Both the position numbers and the translations under genes were made by a program. 64,000 nt of DNA from Bacteroidota bacterium (lineage in GTDB: Bacteria > Bacteroidota > Bacteroidia > Bacteroidales > Lentimicrobiaceae): the NCBI GenBank assembly GCA_023417935.1, contig JAEZDY010000024.1, forward strand, positions 372,001 to 436,000. Direction: 5' to 3'. How positions within the stretch are numbered: position 1 is the stretch's first letter; each line of letters opens with the position of its first letter. Of this stretch, positions 36,691-45,890 are shown in pieces. A model generated the notes under the pieces. That model was given only the letters and a program-made list of their open reading frames with translations. It was not told the origin of the DNA and did no database searches.

Positions 36691-37344
36691 TTATGATTGA
36701 ATATCTTGTAGAATAGCACTTATCAGGTTGTTAGTGCCAAGCTCTATCTGAAGAATATTAGCGTCGAGCATATAGCATGGAGTTGTGTATATCAAACGGT
36801 GGCTATCTTTTACAACTTCTCCATGGGTAGTATCTTTATGCACAGAACCCATCTTTACAACGCTTTTTGCAGTTTCCTTATCACTTCCAATTGTCACTTC
36901 TACATTTCCGAGTATTTTCGATAATACTACCGGAGAAATGCACATTGCACCGATTGGCCTCTGCAGTGAAACCATATCCTTAATAGCTTTCTCAACATCA
37001 GCATTAACAATACATTCAGGGCCATCAAATGCAAAAGTGCACAGGTTTTTGGCAACACCAAATCCTCCGGGAAGTATAAGTGCATCAAATGACCTTGCCT
37101 GGAATTCGCTGAGAGGCTTAATATTTCCACGTGCAATCCGGGCAGATTCGGTTAGAACATTTCGCTTGTCTTTCATTTCCTTGCCTGTAACATGGTCAAC
37201 AACATGATGTTGCATAACATCAGGTGCGAATATTTCATAATCAGCTCCATGTTTCTTTATTGCCAACAATGTGAGCACTGATTCATGTATCTCTGCACCG
37301 TCGTATACACCGCTTCCTGACAGAATTACTGCAAACTTCTTCAT
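36691..37344 (-). CDS. elbB: ElbB-type DJ-1/PfpI family glyoxalase-like protein
   Basis: From MKKFAVILSGSGVYDGAEIHE (start 37344) the product is 217 residues, the normal ElbB size; an ATG 84 nt upstream adds a non-conserved leader. Typical features are the N-terminal SGSGVYDGAEIHES, LILPGGFGVAKNLCTFAF and the nucleophile Cys in GAMCISPVVL. ElbB in E. coli has weak glyoxalase activity and was once linked to isoprenoid synthesis. The physiological substrate is open. Confidence 0.93.
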   Translation of the reverse strand: MKKFAVILSGSGVYDGAEIHESVLTLLAIKKHGADYEIFAPDVMQHHVVDHVTGKEMKDKRNVLTESARIARGNIKPLSEFQARSFDALILPGGFGVAKNLCTFAFDGPECIVNADVEKAIKDMVSLQRPIGAMCISPVVLSKILGNVEVTIGSDKETAKSVVKMGSVHKDTTHGEVVKDSHRLIYTTPCYMLDANILQIELGTNNLISAILQDIQS

Positions 37345-37545
37345 ATTCTTATATTTTAACTGATTAACTATGTTAACCTCTCTTAAAGGCATGGATAAAA
37401 TAAACTTTTTCGTCGGTTCAAAGTTCAAATATAAGATATTATAGGCTGTATTAAAAGCCGCTGGCGTTAATTTGTTAATTTTACTTACTCAATAGATTAG
37501 GCCAACGAATTGTTAATACTAAACTAACTGTAAAATAAGCTGATT

Positions 37546-38229
37546 ATGTGTGGACGCTTTTCACTTACTACCGACGAACAGCAAATAAATATGTTCTTCG
37601 AGCTGGCAGGAGGCAATGCACCTTATGTGCCCCGTTATAATGGTGCGCCCACACAACAATTAGCGGTGATAACAAGTGAAAAACCATTACGGCTGCAACT
37701 ATTCAGATGGGGGTTGATTCCCAGATGGACAAAAGAAATGTCAAAAATGCCGCTGATAAACGCAAGAAGTGAAACCCTTGATGAAAAACCCTCATTCAAG
37801 ACGGTATTCCGAGAACGCCGATGCCTGGTTCCTGCCGATGGATTTTATGAATGGGTTCATAATGGAAGAAAACTTCCATATCGCTTTATCTTGAAGGATG
37901 AATCATTGTTTGCCTTTGCAGGAATATGGGATTGCTGGCAAAAACCAACAGGTGAAATGATTAATTCATTCGCCATACTTACAACCGAAGCCAATGGTGC
38001 AATGCAAGCTATTCATGATAGAATGCCTGTTATCCTTGATAAGGAAAATTACAACGCCTGGCTTGAAAATAACAATACAGAAGTATTGAAAGGTTTACTA
38101 AAGCCATATCCTTCTGAAAAGATGAAGAAATACAGAGTACCTGAAGCTGTGAATAAAACATCGGCTGAGGGACCAGAACTAATTATTGAATGTGAGCCAA
38201 TGGATTTTTTCAATGGCGAGTTATTTTAA
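37546..38229 (+). CDS. SRAP domain protein (HMCES/YedK-like abasic-site DNA crosslinker)
   Basis: The product begins MCGRFSLT, so Cys2 becomes the N-terminal catalytic residue after Met removal. Other SRAP hallmarks are present: PRYNGAPTQQLAVI, INARSETLDEKPSFKTVFRERRCLVPADGFYEW and AIHDRMPVIL (catalytic His). At 227 residues it is of normal length. These proteins form a stable thiazolidine link with abasic sites in single-stranded DNA and so shield them. It is a lone gene with no recognisable SOS box. Confidence 0.95.
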   Translation: MCGRFSLTTDEQQINMFFELAGGNAPYVPRYNGAPTQQLAVITSEKPLRLQLFRWGLIPRWTKEMSKMPLINARSETLDEKPSFKTVFRERRCLVPADGFYEWVHNGRKLPYRFILKDESLFAFAGIWDCWQKPTGEMINSFAILTTEANGAMQAIHDRMPVILDKENYNAWLENNNTEVLKGLLKPYPSEKMKKYRVPEAVNKTSAEGPELIIECEPMDFFNGELF

Positions 38230-38280
38230 TGACGGCATAATTGTTGTTCGATTTTAATCAATGAAAATACAACTTAAAGC

Positions 38281-38805
38281 ATGAAAAACTGGATAGTCCT
38301 TTTCTTCATTTCATTACTCTTCATAGGCTCTTGTCAAAAATATGAGGAGTATCCTCTCGAACCTCATGTTGAATTTGTTGACTTCCTCATGTTACGTGAT
38401 GCACAAGGCATTGATCAACGGGGTGTACTTCGCCTGAGCTACACTGATGGAGATGGAAATATTGGGCTTACCAGAGATGACACTGTAGCGCCATATGATT
38501 ACAACCTATTCATCAAGTACTTTGAGCTTCAAAATGGAGTGTTTAAAGAGATATTCCTCATTACTTCAAGAGTAGTCAATGATACCACAATTGTATACGA
38601 CACAGCTACTTTTAATGGCCGTATTCCAATCCTTACTCCCGCTGGTAAAAACAAAGCTATAAGAGGTGAAATTGAAGACACTTTGTTTGTGAATAATCCT
38701 CTTTCAAATTTCGATACCATCAAATTTGAAGCATACATAGTTGATCGCGACCTGAATAAGAGTAATACAGTATCAACTCCACCGATGTTTGTTAAGAAAA
38801 GATAA
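38281..38805 (+). CDS. Small lipoprotein, uncharacterised
   Basis: This 174-residue protein has a lipobox FIGSC (Cys18) after a hydrophobic segment, then a beta-rich domain with LRLSYTDGDGNIGL near residues 50-63. The DGDGNIGL segment recurs in Bacteroidota surface lipoproteins. No function can be assigned. A strong terminator follows at 38852-38880. Confidence 0.75.
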   Translation: MKNWIVLFFISLLFIGSCQKYEEYPLEPHVEFVDFLMLRDAQGIDQRGVLRLSYTDGDGNIGLTRDDTVAPYDYNLFIKYFELQNGVFKEIFLITSRVVNDTTIVYDTATFNGRIPILTPAGKNKAIRGEIEDTLFVNNPLSNFDTIKFEAYIVDRDLNKSNTVSTPPMFVKKR

Positions 38806-38851
38806 GACTGCATATAACAACTAACATATTCCCGTTTTTATGATTTAATTG

Positions 38852-38880
38852 AAAAGGTGGCTTTCTTAAGCCACCTTTTT
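38852..38880 (+). terminator. Intrinsic terminator after the 38281 lipoprotein gene
   Basis: Perfect 12-bp stem (38852-38863 with 38868-38879), 4-nt loop, ending in a T-run. It is 47 nt past the stop. Confidence 0.92.
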
Positions 38881-38915
38881 ATGTACATCTATATTCTAGT
38901 TTATGTTAGGGTCAT

Positions 38916-38997
38916 CTCTACCTTTTCTCTACCATTTCTCTACCTTTGGTCTACCATTGGTCTACCCTTTAGGTAGAGAAACGGTAGAGAAAAGGTA
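38916..38997. repeat. Phased 11-bp tandem array folding into a 26-bp inverted repeat
   Basis: Five direct units of exactly 11 bp lie at 38916-38970 (CTCTACCTTTT, CTCTACCATTT, CTCTACCTTTG, GTCTACCATTG, GTCTACCCTTT). They are followed by more than two units in inverted orientation at the same spacing (38972-38997). The outer part forms an inverted repeat: 38919-38944 pairs with 38972-38997, 25 of 26 bases, around a 27-nt spacer. It lies between a terminator and the next gene's start (39091). Function unknown. Confidence 0.9.
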
Positions 38998-39090
38998 ATA
39001 CAAATGTAGCGAAATACATAACTTAACTTTAGTTTTTTCGGCTTGATAGATATCTTCTTACATTTGCTTGCAGAAAAAAGTCCCCTTACT

Positions 39091-41766
39091 ATGAAGTATG
39101 CTATCCTATTAGCTTCAATGATTGCAGTTCTTTTTAGCAACTGCACAGGTGAAAAACATTTTATTAATGATAAAGACTATCGCAAACAAGTTGAAAAGCA
39201 GTTTGAGGTAAGGCGGCAGCTTGCCCATAACAGGGATTCGATGCTATTTGATGTTTTTAATAAGCCACTTACATTGAAGCAGAAAGAGGCTCTTGAGTTT
39301 CTTTATGCTTATATGCCATTGAGTGACCTGGCTGATTATAGTGGAGAATATTTTTTAAACCAGGTTGATCTTTCTTTACAAACACTCGATACATTTAACT
39401 GGGGTAAGGAAATTCCTGAAGATATCTTCCGTCACTTTGTATTACCAGTGAGAGTGAATAATGAAAACCTTGATACTGCACGTGTAGTATTTTTCAAAGA
39501 GTTAAAGGACAGGGTAAAAAACCTAAGCATGGTCGATGCTGCCCTTGAGGTGAATCACTGGTGTCATGAAAAAGTTAATTATAGGGCAAGTGATGCTCGA
39601 ACATCCTCTCCACTTGCCTCAGTATTAAATTCATTTGGCAGATGTGGTGAAGAGTCAACTTTCACGGTAGCCGCTATGCGTTCTGTAGGTATCCCTGCCC
39701 GACAGGTGTATACTCCTCGCTGGGCTCATACTGATGACAACCATGCATGGGTGGAGGTTTTTATAGATGGCAAGTGGCAATATCTTGGAGCCTGCGAACC
39801 TGAAGCAGTGCTTAACAGAGGCTGGTTTGATGGTCCCGTTAAAAGGGCTATGATGGTTCATACCAATGTGATAGGCAAGTACTCAGGAAGTGAAAATGTA
39901 ATTGAACAGAAGGATTTGTATACTAAGATAAATAGCTTATCAGCTTACACAGTCACCCATCCTCTAATTGTGAAGGTTCTTGATAAGGACAATGCACCTG
40001 TTGAAGATGCCAAAGTTGAGTTCAGGATTTATAATTATGCTGAGTTTTATCCGATGGTGGTTAATCAGAGTGATAAAAATGGAATAGCACAGCTTGAAAC
40101 CGGTCTTGGTGATTTGCAGGTATGGGTATCCAAAGATAACGTTTATGGATACTCACATGTGTCAGTTGGCCAGGTGGATACCCTTATTATCAAACTTAAC
40201 CGCAGCATTGGAGAGGCATATACTGAAACTGTAAATAATGTTCCCCCGGTAGAAAAAGTAGTTGAATCACTACCAGTAGCCCGACAGGAGGAGAATAGCC
40301 GCCGTTTGGCAATCGAGGACTCGATAAGAAATGCATATATTGCCACCTTCATGTCACCACAAGAGGCTGAGGCTTTTGCCATTGAACTTGATTTGGACAC
40401 AGCCATCGTAAAAAAATTGATATCACTAAGCTATGGTAATTGGCGTGAGATCAAAGCATATATGCGACACAATTCTACAAGGCCGCTTATGACAGACTTG
40501 TTGGAATCAATAGCAGAAAAAGATTTGCGCGACACTCCTGCAGAGTACCTAAACGATCATTTGTTGAATGTTAATACATTTTTTACACCAGCTGCTCTTG
40601 CTGATGGAACTGATAATGTTACTGGCTTGAAAGAAGGTGGACAAATAGATAACGTTGTATTTATGGAGGGTATATTATCTGCCCGTGTTTTGAATGAATT
40701 AATCCGTCCTTGGAGAGGATTCCTCCAAGAGAAGTTTGATCGGGCTTTTGCAACAAGGGCTCAGGCTGATATCAGAGTTGTGACTAACTGGGTAAAAGAT
40801 AGTATCACCATTAATACTACTGACAATTATATGGGATGCCCTTTGTCGCCTATTGGTGTTTATGAACTAAGGATAGCTGATATTAGATCAAGAAATATTT
40901 TCTTCGTGGCATTATGCCGTAGTTTGTTTATTCCTGCAAGGATTGACAAGGCAACTTTTCAACCCCAGATCTTCAAGGATGGCGAATGGATAAACATTTC
41001 CTTTGAGGCCGATGAAGCCCCGCTGAAAAGCGCAAGGCTTGAACTTGTAAATGATAATTCAAATCCCTTACAGCCAATATACTCTGTCCATTACACACTT
41101 CAAAAGTTTGATGAAGGCAGATTTACTACACTTGATTACGAAGGTAGTGGTTCAACTGAAGTATTCCCAGTTAATTTTGAGCTGGAGCCGGGATACTACC
41201 TGCTAATGACAGGTCATAGGAGAAATGATGGAAGTGTGGCAATACGATCGCATTATTTTAACCTGAATAACGGTGATAGTTTAAGCCTGCCACTTATACT
41301 TCAACCCGTTGACCAGGTGGTGGAAGTTAAAGGTGTTATCGAGTCGGGCCTGATGATTCCGATATCATTAAATAAGAATGTTTCCTTAATGGAACTTGCA
41401 GGTGAGCAGGGTTTAATATTGGCATTTATTAATCCGGCTAACGAACCAACGCGACATGTTATGAGTGATATACCTCAGTTAAAGTCAGATTTTGAAAAGT
41501 GGGGTGGTAATATGGTATTCGTGGTTCCAGCGTCTCTAAATACAAAGGACTATAAACCCGATAATTACAAGAACATGCCTGCCTTGAGCAAGTTTGCTGT
41601 TGACAAGGATGATAAGCTTTTAAAGTCAGTTATGAAATCAACAGCACAAAAGGCAATGCCTGCATTGCCGTACGTAATGTTTGTAAACACAAAAGGTGAA
41701 ATAACCTTTCTTTCATCCGGTTACAGGATCGGAATAGGGGAGAATCTGCTTAAAGCTGCCCGCTAA
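39091..41766 (+). CDS. Large lipoprotein with transglutaminase-like and thioredoxin-like domains
   Basis: The start is placed at 39091 (MKYAILLAS), giving lipobox FSNC with Cys18; an ATG 48 nt upstream is not signal-like. A transglutaminase-like core lies at about 150-260 with Cys185 in GRCGEES and His218 in DNHAWVE. At the usual Asp position the sequence is GACEPE, so Glu may substitute. An Ig/CarboxypepD-like beta domain follows (about 290-370), then a helical linker and a long beta-rich region. A C-terminal thioredoxin-like fold (about 770-891) lacks a CXXC motif. The 891-residue product is probably a periplasmic peptidase or amidase-like protein. Its 3' end overlaps the convergent adh gene by 17 nt. 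Confidence 0.75.
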   Translation: MKYAILLASMIAVLFSNCTGEKHFINDKDYRKQVEKQFEVRRQLAHNRDSMLFDVFNKPLTLKQKEALEFLYAYMPLSDLADYSGEYFLNQVDLSLQTLDTFNWGKEIPEDIFRHFVLPVRVNNENLDTARVVFFKELKDRVKNLSMVDAALEVNHWCHEKVNYRASDARTSSPLASVLNSFGRCGEESTFTVAAMRSVGIPARQVYTPRWAHTDDNHAWVEVFIDGKWQYLGACEPEAVLNRGWFDGPVKRAMMVHTNVIGKYSGSENVIEQKDLYTKINSLSAYTVTHPLIVKVLDKDNAPVEDAKVEFRIYNYAEFYPMVVNQSDKNGIAQLETGLGDLQVWVSKDNVYGYSHVSVGQVDTLIIKLNRSIGEAYTETVNNVPPVEKVVESLPVARQEENSRRLAIEDSIRNAYIATFMSPQEAEAFAIELDLDTAIVKKLISLSYGNWREIKAYMRHNSTRPLMTDLLESIAEKDLRDTPAEYLNDHLLNVNTFFTPAALADGTDNVTGLKEGGQIDNVVFMEGILSARVLNELIRPWRGFLQEKFDRAFATRAQADIRVVTNWVKDSITINTTDNYMGCPLSPIGVYELRIADIRSRNIFFVALCRSLFIPARIDKATFQPQIFKDGEWINISFEADEAPLKSARLELVNDNSNPLQPIYSVHYTLQKFDEGRFTTLDYEGSGSTEVFPVNFELEPGYYLLMTGHRRNDGSVAIRSHYFNLNNGDSLSLPLILQPVDQVVEVKGVIESGLMIPISLNKNVSLMELAGEQGLILAFINPANEPTRHVMSDIPQLKSDFEKWGGNMVFVVPASLNTKDYKPDNYKNMPALSKFAVDKDDKLLKSVMKSTAQKAMPALPYVMFVNTKGEITFLSSGYRIGIGENLLKAAR

Positions 41767-42922
41767 GGCTTTCAACGCCTGCTTCTGTCATAAGCTCAAC
41801 CACTGTACGATAATCGTCAGCATCAAGCTTATGCACATTATTGGCCACCTTGTTATAAGCCATTACCCGAACAATTTCTTCCCTATTGGCATTAGGTACT
41901 GCTTCATGAAGCCTTATAGGGCAATCCATCAAGCGGAAAAAGCTTTCAAGTCGCTCAATAGTGAGGTGTACATCAGGTGTGTTAAATATATTTTTGCCCA
42001 AATAGGAGATTCTGTCAGCAATTCTGTCTTTCTGCAACCTTAACCAAGCCGGGTAAACAATGGTTAACGATGCACCATGAGGCACATCATAGAGCAGTGA
42101 GAGTATATGACCAATATTATGAACACCCCAGTCACCTGATGCCCTGCCTTGCATAGTTAAACCGTTCAGCGCCATTGTTGAAGCAAACATGATCCGTGCC
42201 CGAAGTTCGTAATTTGTAAGGTCCTTCAGTAAATCCTGTGCATTTTCAATAGCTTCCTTTATGATTGCAAATACAAAACGGTCAGCCAGTGTTGCTTCAC
42301 CTTTTCCGAAATAAGCTTCCAGGCAATGGGCTATCAGGTCGGCAATACCGTATGCTGTGTAATTATAAGGCACACTCATGGTAAAAGTTGGATCGAGAAA
42401 TGAGTGCTTTGGAAACATCAGATCGTGACCATAACTACCTTTTCTTTGTGCTTCATGGTTTGAAATAACGGCAAAAGGGTTCATCTCAGAGCCGGTCGCA
42501 GCCAAAGTAAGCACGGCAATCAATGGAATGGCAGTATGCGGAGCAGGTGCTTTTCTACTGAAAAAATCCCAGGCTGTACCGTCATAAGGAATGCTTACAG
42601 ATATCATCTTAGCTGAATCAATTACACTACCTCCACCAACGGCAAGTACCACATTCACTCTGTTTTTACGTCCTAAAGCCGAAGCTTTATCTACATCCTC
42701 AATTATTGGATTCGACTTTATGCCGCTATACTCAAATACCTTTGCACCAACCTTATCCAACTCAAACTTAACCTGGTTATAAAGGCCATTCTGCTTTATG
42801 GAATTCTTACCATAAACAAGCAATACTCTATCTCCATATTTACTGATAGTTTTACCAAGATCGTTCAGCACCTGTTTGCCAAAATGCAGGGAAGTAGGAT
42901 TGTAGGCTATAAAATTTTCCAT
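41750..42922 (-). CDS. Iron-containing alcohol dehydrogenase (YqhD/BDH-like)
   Basis: This 390-residue protein begins FIAYNPTSLHFGK and has VLLVYGKNSIKQNG. The NAD(P)-binding VLAVGGGSVIDSAKMIS sits near residues 92-108. Metal-binding positions include Asp/His in YGIADLIAHCLEAYF and His in LSLLYDVPHGASLTIVYP. The GGGS and fold match NADP-dependent BDH/YqhD enzymes that reduce aldehydes. The physiological substrate is unknown. It converges with the transglutaminase lipoprotein gene, overlapping by 17 nt at the stop codons. Confidence 0.93.
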   Translation of the reverse strand: MENFIAYNPTSLHFGKQVLNDLGKTISKYGDRVLLVYGKNSIKQNGLYNQVKFELDKVGAKVFEYSGIKSNPIIEDVDKASALGRKNRVNVVLAVGGGSVIDSAKMISVSIPYDGTAWDFFSRKAPAPHTAIPLIAVLTLAATGSEMNPFAVISNHEAQRKGSYGHDLMFPKHSFLDPTFTMSVPYNYTAYGIADLIAHCLEAYFGKGEATLADRFVFAIIKEAIENAQDLLKDLTNYELRARIMFASTMALNGLTMQGRASGDWGVHNIGHILSLLYDVPHGASLTIVYPAWLRLQKDRIADRISYLGKNIFNTPDVHLTIERLESFFRLMDCPIRLHEAVPNANREEIVRVMAYNKVANNVHKLDADDYRTVVELMTEAGVESLSGQL

Positions 42923-43017
42923 GAAGGCTATTAAGTTTAATTATACAGTAATTGCATTTACCACATGAATGCTATAAGGTTTAATGATAAGGTGATTATA
43001 ACTTTTCAATGAACGTT

Positions 43018-45318
43018 TTAACGCTTGCGGCTTTTCGGTTTATTTGATTTCTGCCGTTCTTTGTTCTTGTTGAAAGGTTTACCTCCTTTATTTCTATCTG
43101 ACCTCCGTTGAAATGAATTAACAGAAGCAAAGAAATCATCCTTGCCAGTGCCACCATCTTTATCAGCCAGTGTAAAGTCCATTTGCTTTTTTTGAAGGTC
43201 AACGCTATGAACTTTTATTTCAATTGGATCACCAAGTCTGAATTCTTTACCTTTATGCTGACCCACTACTTTGTAACTGTCCTCATCGAGGTAGTAGAAG
43301 TCATCATCCATATTACGCATAGAGATCATTCCCTCACACTTATTACCTTCAAGCTCCACATAAATACCCCATTTGCTTACTCCTGATATAAGGCCTTTAA
43401 ATGATTGTCCTATCTTATCCTGCAGGTATTCAGCCTGTTTATATTTAACAGATGCCCTTTCAGCTTCAGCAGCTTTTCGTTCCATATCTGAGCTGTGAGT
43501 GCAATACTCTTCATACTCATCTTTGTCAACAGATTTCATTCCGTTTAAATAGCCTTCCAACAATCGGTGGACCATTAAATCAGGGTATCGTCTGATTGGT
43601 GATGTGAAGTGTGTATAGTAAGGGAACGACAGACCATAATGTCCAATGTTGAAAGTTGAATAAACAGCCTTGGCCATGGTTCTAATAGCAATTTGCTCAA
43701 TCATGGCTTCTTCACCTTTACCTGAAATCTGCTCAAACAGGTTATTAAATGATTTAGAAAGCTGTTTGCGCGAGCCGATATTCATTTTATAACCCAACTT
43801 GGCAAGGAATTCAGCAAACTTACTTAGTTTCTCAGGGTTGGGTTCATCATGTATTCTGTATACAAATGTTCTGGCATCGTTTTCGCCTCTCTTTTTGCCA
43901 ATCTTTTCAGCCACTGTGCGGTTAGCCAGAAGCATGAAATCTTCAATCAGCATATTTGCTTCCTTTTGTTCCTTTATATAAGTATCAATTGGCTTTCCGG
44001 TTTCATCAAGAATAAATTTAACCTCCTGACTTTTAAAGGCAATTGAGCCTTTCTTGAATCGGTCCTCCCTAAGCTTGGTAGCAAGGTTGTTCAGAACAAG
44101 CAGCTCTTCCTTAAAATCGCCTTCCTCCCCTTCAATCATCTTCTGAACTTCTTCATAACTATAGCGTCGGTTACTATTGATGATTGTTTTGCCATACCAT
44201 TCGCTGTGTATTCTGGCCTGGTCATCAAGCTCAAATACTGCTGAGAAGCAGAGCTTATCTTCATTGGGTCGCAGTGAACAAACATTGTTCGACAGCTTCT
44301 CAGGAAGCATAGGAATGGTGCGGTCAACCAGGTAAACAGAGGTTCCGCGCTCATATGCTTCTTCATCTATTGGCGTACCTTGTTTAACATAGTGTGATAC
44401 ATCAGCAATGTGTACTCCAACTTCCCAAAAGCCGTTATTTTTTTTCACCAATGACAGGGCATCGTCAAAATCCTTAGCATCAGGCGGGTCGATAGTACAT
44501 GTCCATATATTACGGAAGTCTCTTCTGGCTTTTATTTCTTCTTTAGGAATTTCAAAAGGTATTTTTTCAGCCTGTTGTAGGGAGCTTTTTTTAAACTCAA
44601 GGGGGAACTCAAAGGAAGCAAGGATGGAATTCATTTCCACATCATTGTTTCCGGGGCTTCCAAGCACTTGGATTATTTCTCCGAACGGATTTTTTGAGCG
44701 TTCAGGCCAGTCAGTAATTTTCGCAATTGCTTTCTGCCCGTTCTTTCCTTTGTTCAATGATTCATTAGGAATAAATATGTCATAAGGCATATTTGCTTCA
44801 TCGGGAATTAGGAAAGCAAACTTCCCGGTTATCTGTATTTTGCCAACGAACTGACTCTTGAACCGTTGCAGAACCTCAATAACTTCACCTTCCTGTTTGT
44901 GATCTTTACGCATTGGAAACAAACGCACTTTAACAGTATCACCATGTAATGCATGCCCGGTATTGTTAGCTGAAATGAAGACATCATCACTCAGATCTTT
45001 TGAAATCACATAAGCTTTACCGGTTTGTTTCATGTCAACCTTGCCTTCCACAATAGTATGCTGATACTTTTCAGCAACCAACTCGGGGTTGTACTGATAC
45101 TTACCTCGGTTTAGAGCAATAATTATTCCTGCTTTTTCGAGTGATTCAATGATCTTATTTACAAGTTCTTTACTAACTTTGTCCGATACTCCCAGCATAT
45201 GGGAAACTTGCCTGAAGTTATAGGCTTTTTGAGGATTTGTTAAAAATAATTCTTCAACCAGCTTAACAAATGGGTTATGAGGTGCTGGGGTTGATTTAGC
45301 TGCTTTCTTTTGAGCCAT
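43018..45318 (-). CDS. rnr: Ribonuclease R
   Basis: The start at 45318 (MAQKKAAKS) gives 766 residues; an ATG 60 nt upstream is unlikely. Order of domains: N-terminal winged helix (FRQVSHMLGVSDKVSKELV), cold-shock/OB domains, and the RNB catalytic core with the metal-binding Asp cluster PPDAKDFDDALSL (about 300-312). The region HIADVSHYV ... VYLVDRTIPMLPEKLS follows, then a C-terminal S1 domain (FKGLISGVSKWGIYVELEGN, about 670-750). A basic tail (KGGKPFNKNKERQKSNKPKS) ends the protein. It is a 3'-5' exoribonuclease acting on structured RNA. Confidence 0.97.
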   Translation of the reverse strand: MAQKKAAKSTPAPHNPFVKLVEELFLTNPQKAYNFRQVSHMLGVSDKVSKELVNKIIESLEKAGIIIALNRGKYQYNPELVAEKYQHTIVEGKVDMKQTGKAYVISKDLSDDVFISANNTGHALHGDTVKVRLFPMRKDHKQEGEVIEVLQRFKSQFVGKIQITGKFAFLIPDEANMPYDIFIPNESLNKGKNGQKAIAKITDWPERSKNPFGEIIQVLGSPGNNDVEMNSILASFEFPLEFKKSSLQQAEKIPFEIPKEEIKARRDFRNIWTCTIDPPDAKDFDDALSLVKKNNGFWEVGVHIADVSHYVKQGTPIDEEAYERGTSVYLVDRTIPMLPEKLSNNVCSLRPNEDKLCFSAVFELDDQARIHSEWYGKTIINSNRRYSYEEVQKMIEGEEGDFKEELLVLNNLATKLREDRFKKGSIAFKSQEVKFILDETGKPIDTYIKEQKEANMLIEDFMLLANRTVAEKIGKKRGENDARTFVYRIHDEPNPEKLSKFAEFLAKLGYKMNIGSRKQLSKSFNNLFEQISGKGEEAMIEQIAIRTMAKAVYSTFNIGHYGLSFPYYTHFTSPIRRYPDLMVHRLLEGYLNGMKSVDKDEYEEYCTHSSDMERKAAEAERASVKYKQAEYLQDKIGQSFKGLISGVSKWGIYVELEGNKCEGMISMRNMDDDFYYLDEDSYKVVGQHKGKEFRLGDPIEIKVHSVDLQKKQMDFTLADKDGGTGKDDFFASVNSFQRRSDRNKGGKPFNKNKERQKSNKPKSRKR

Positions 45319-45518
45319 AGTGTTGTAATATATCTGTAAAGGTATAATTTTTCTTTCATAGTACTCAGCACATGTCAACTGTGTACTTATGATTAGTCCT
45401 ATAACAGTTTATTGCACATTTTTATTAGAAAGGCAGTTACTTTTAATTACTTTGTTGATTAATAGCGTGACAATCTACTCAAGATTGGCATTACACTATC
45501 AGGGGATCTGGATCAAAA

Positions 45519-45890
45519 ATGAAGAAAAAGAGAATTCTTATTGCTGAAGACAATCTCATTAACCAGAAAGTAGCAATGCTGATGCTCAAGAAGTTAGATC
45601 AGATAATTGATTTAGCTGAAAATGGCTCAGTGGCTGTTGAAAAGTTCAGACGGGAAACTTATGATTTGGTCCTTATGGACTTGCATATGCCTGAGCTTGA
45701 TGGTTTTGAGGCTACAATGCAGATACGGGAAATAGAGCAAGAAGAAAACAGGCCCGTTAAGGTTAAAATTTATGCTATGACTGCTAGTTCACTGCATGAT
45801 GAAAGTGAAAATTGCCTGAAGGCAGGAATGGATGGTTACCTGGGTAAACCATTCAGAAATGAAGATGTTATAGCTTTATTGGCGGGTTAA
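45519..45890 (+). CDS. Stand-alone response regulator receiver domain
   Basis: This 123-residue protein is a single receiver domain: ILIAEDNLINQKVAM (acidic pocket), phosphoacceptor Asp54 in LMDLHMPELDGFE, Thr88 in YAMTAS and Lys110 in YLGKPF. There is no output domain. The EDNLINQ motif is more typical of receivers of hybrid histidine kinases, so it may have split from such a kinase. No kinase lies nearby. Its stop overlaps the convergent ABC ATPase gene by 23 nt. Confidence 0.93.
   Translation: MKKKRILIAEDNLINQKVAMLMLKKLDQIIDLAENGSVAVEKFRRETYDLVLMDLHMPELDGFEATMQIREIEQEENRPVKVKIYAMTASSLHDESENCLKAGMDGYLGKPFRNEDVIALLAG

Noticed and set aside
38916..38997. Part of the rho-independent terminator of the 38281 gene
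   Set aside because: A complete terminator with T-run already lies at 38852-38880; the array has a 27-nt loop and no T-run.
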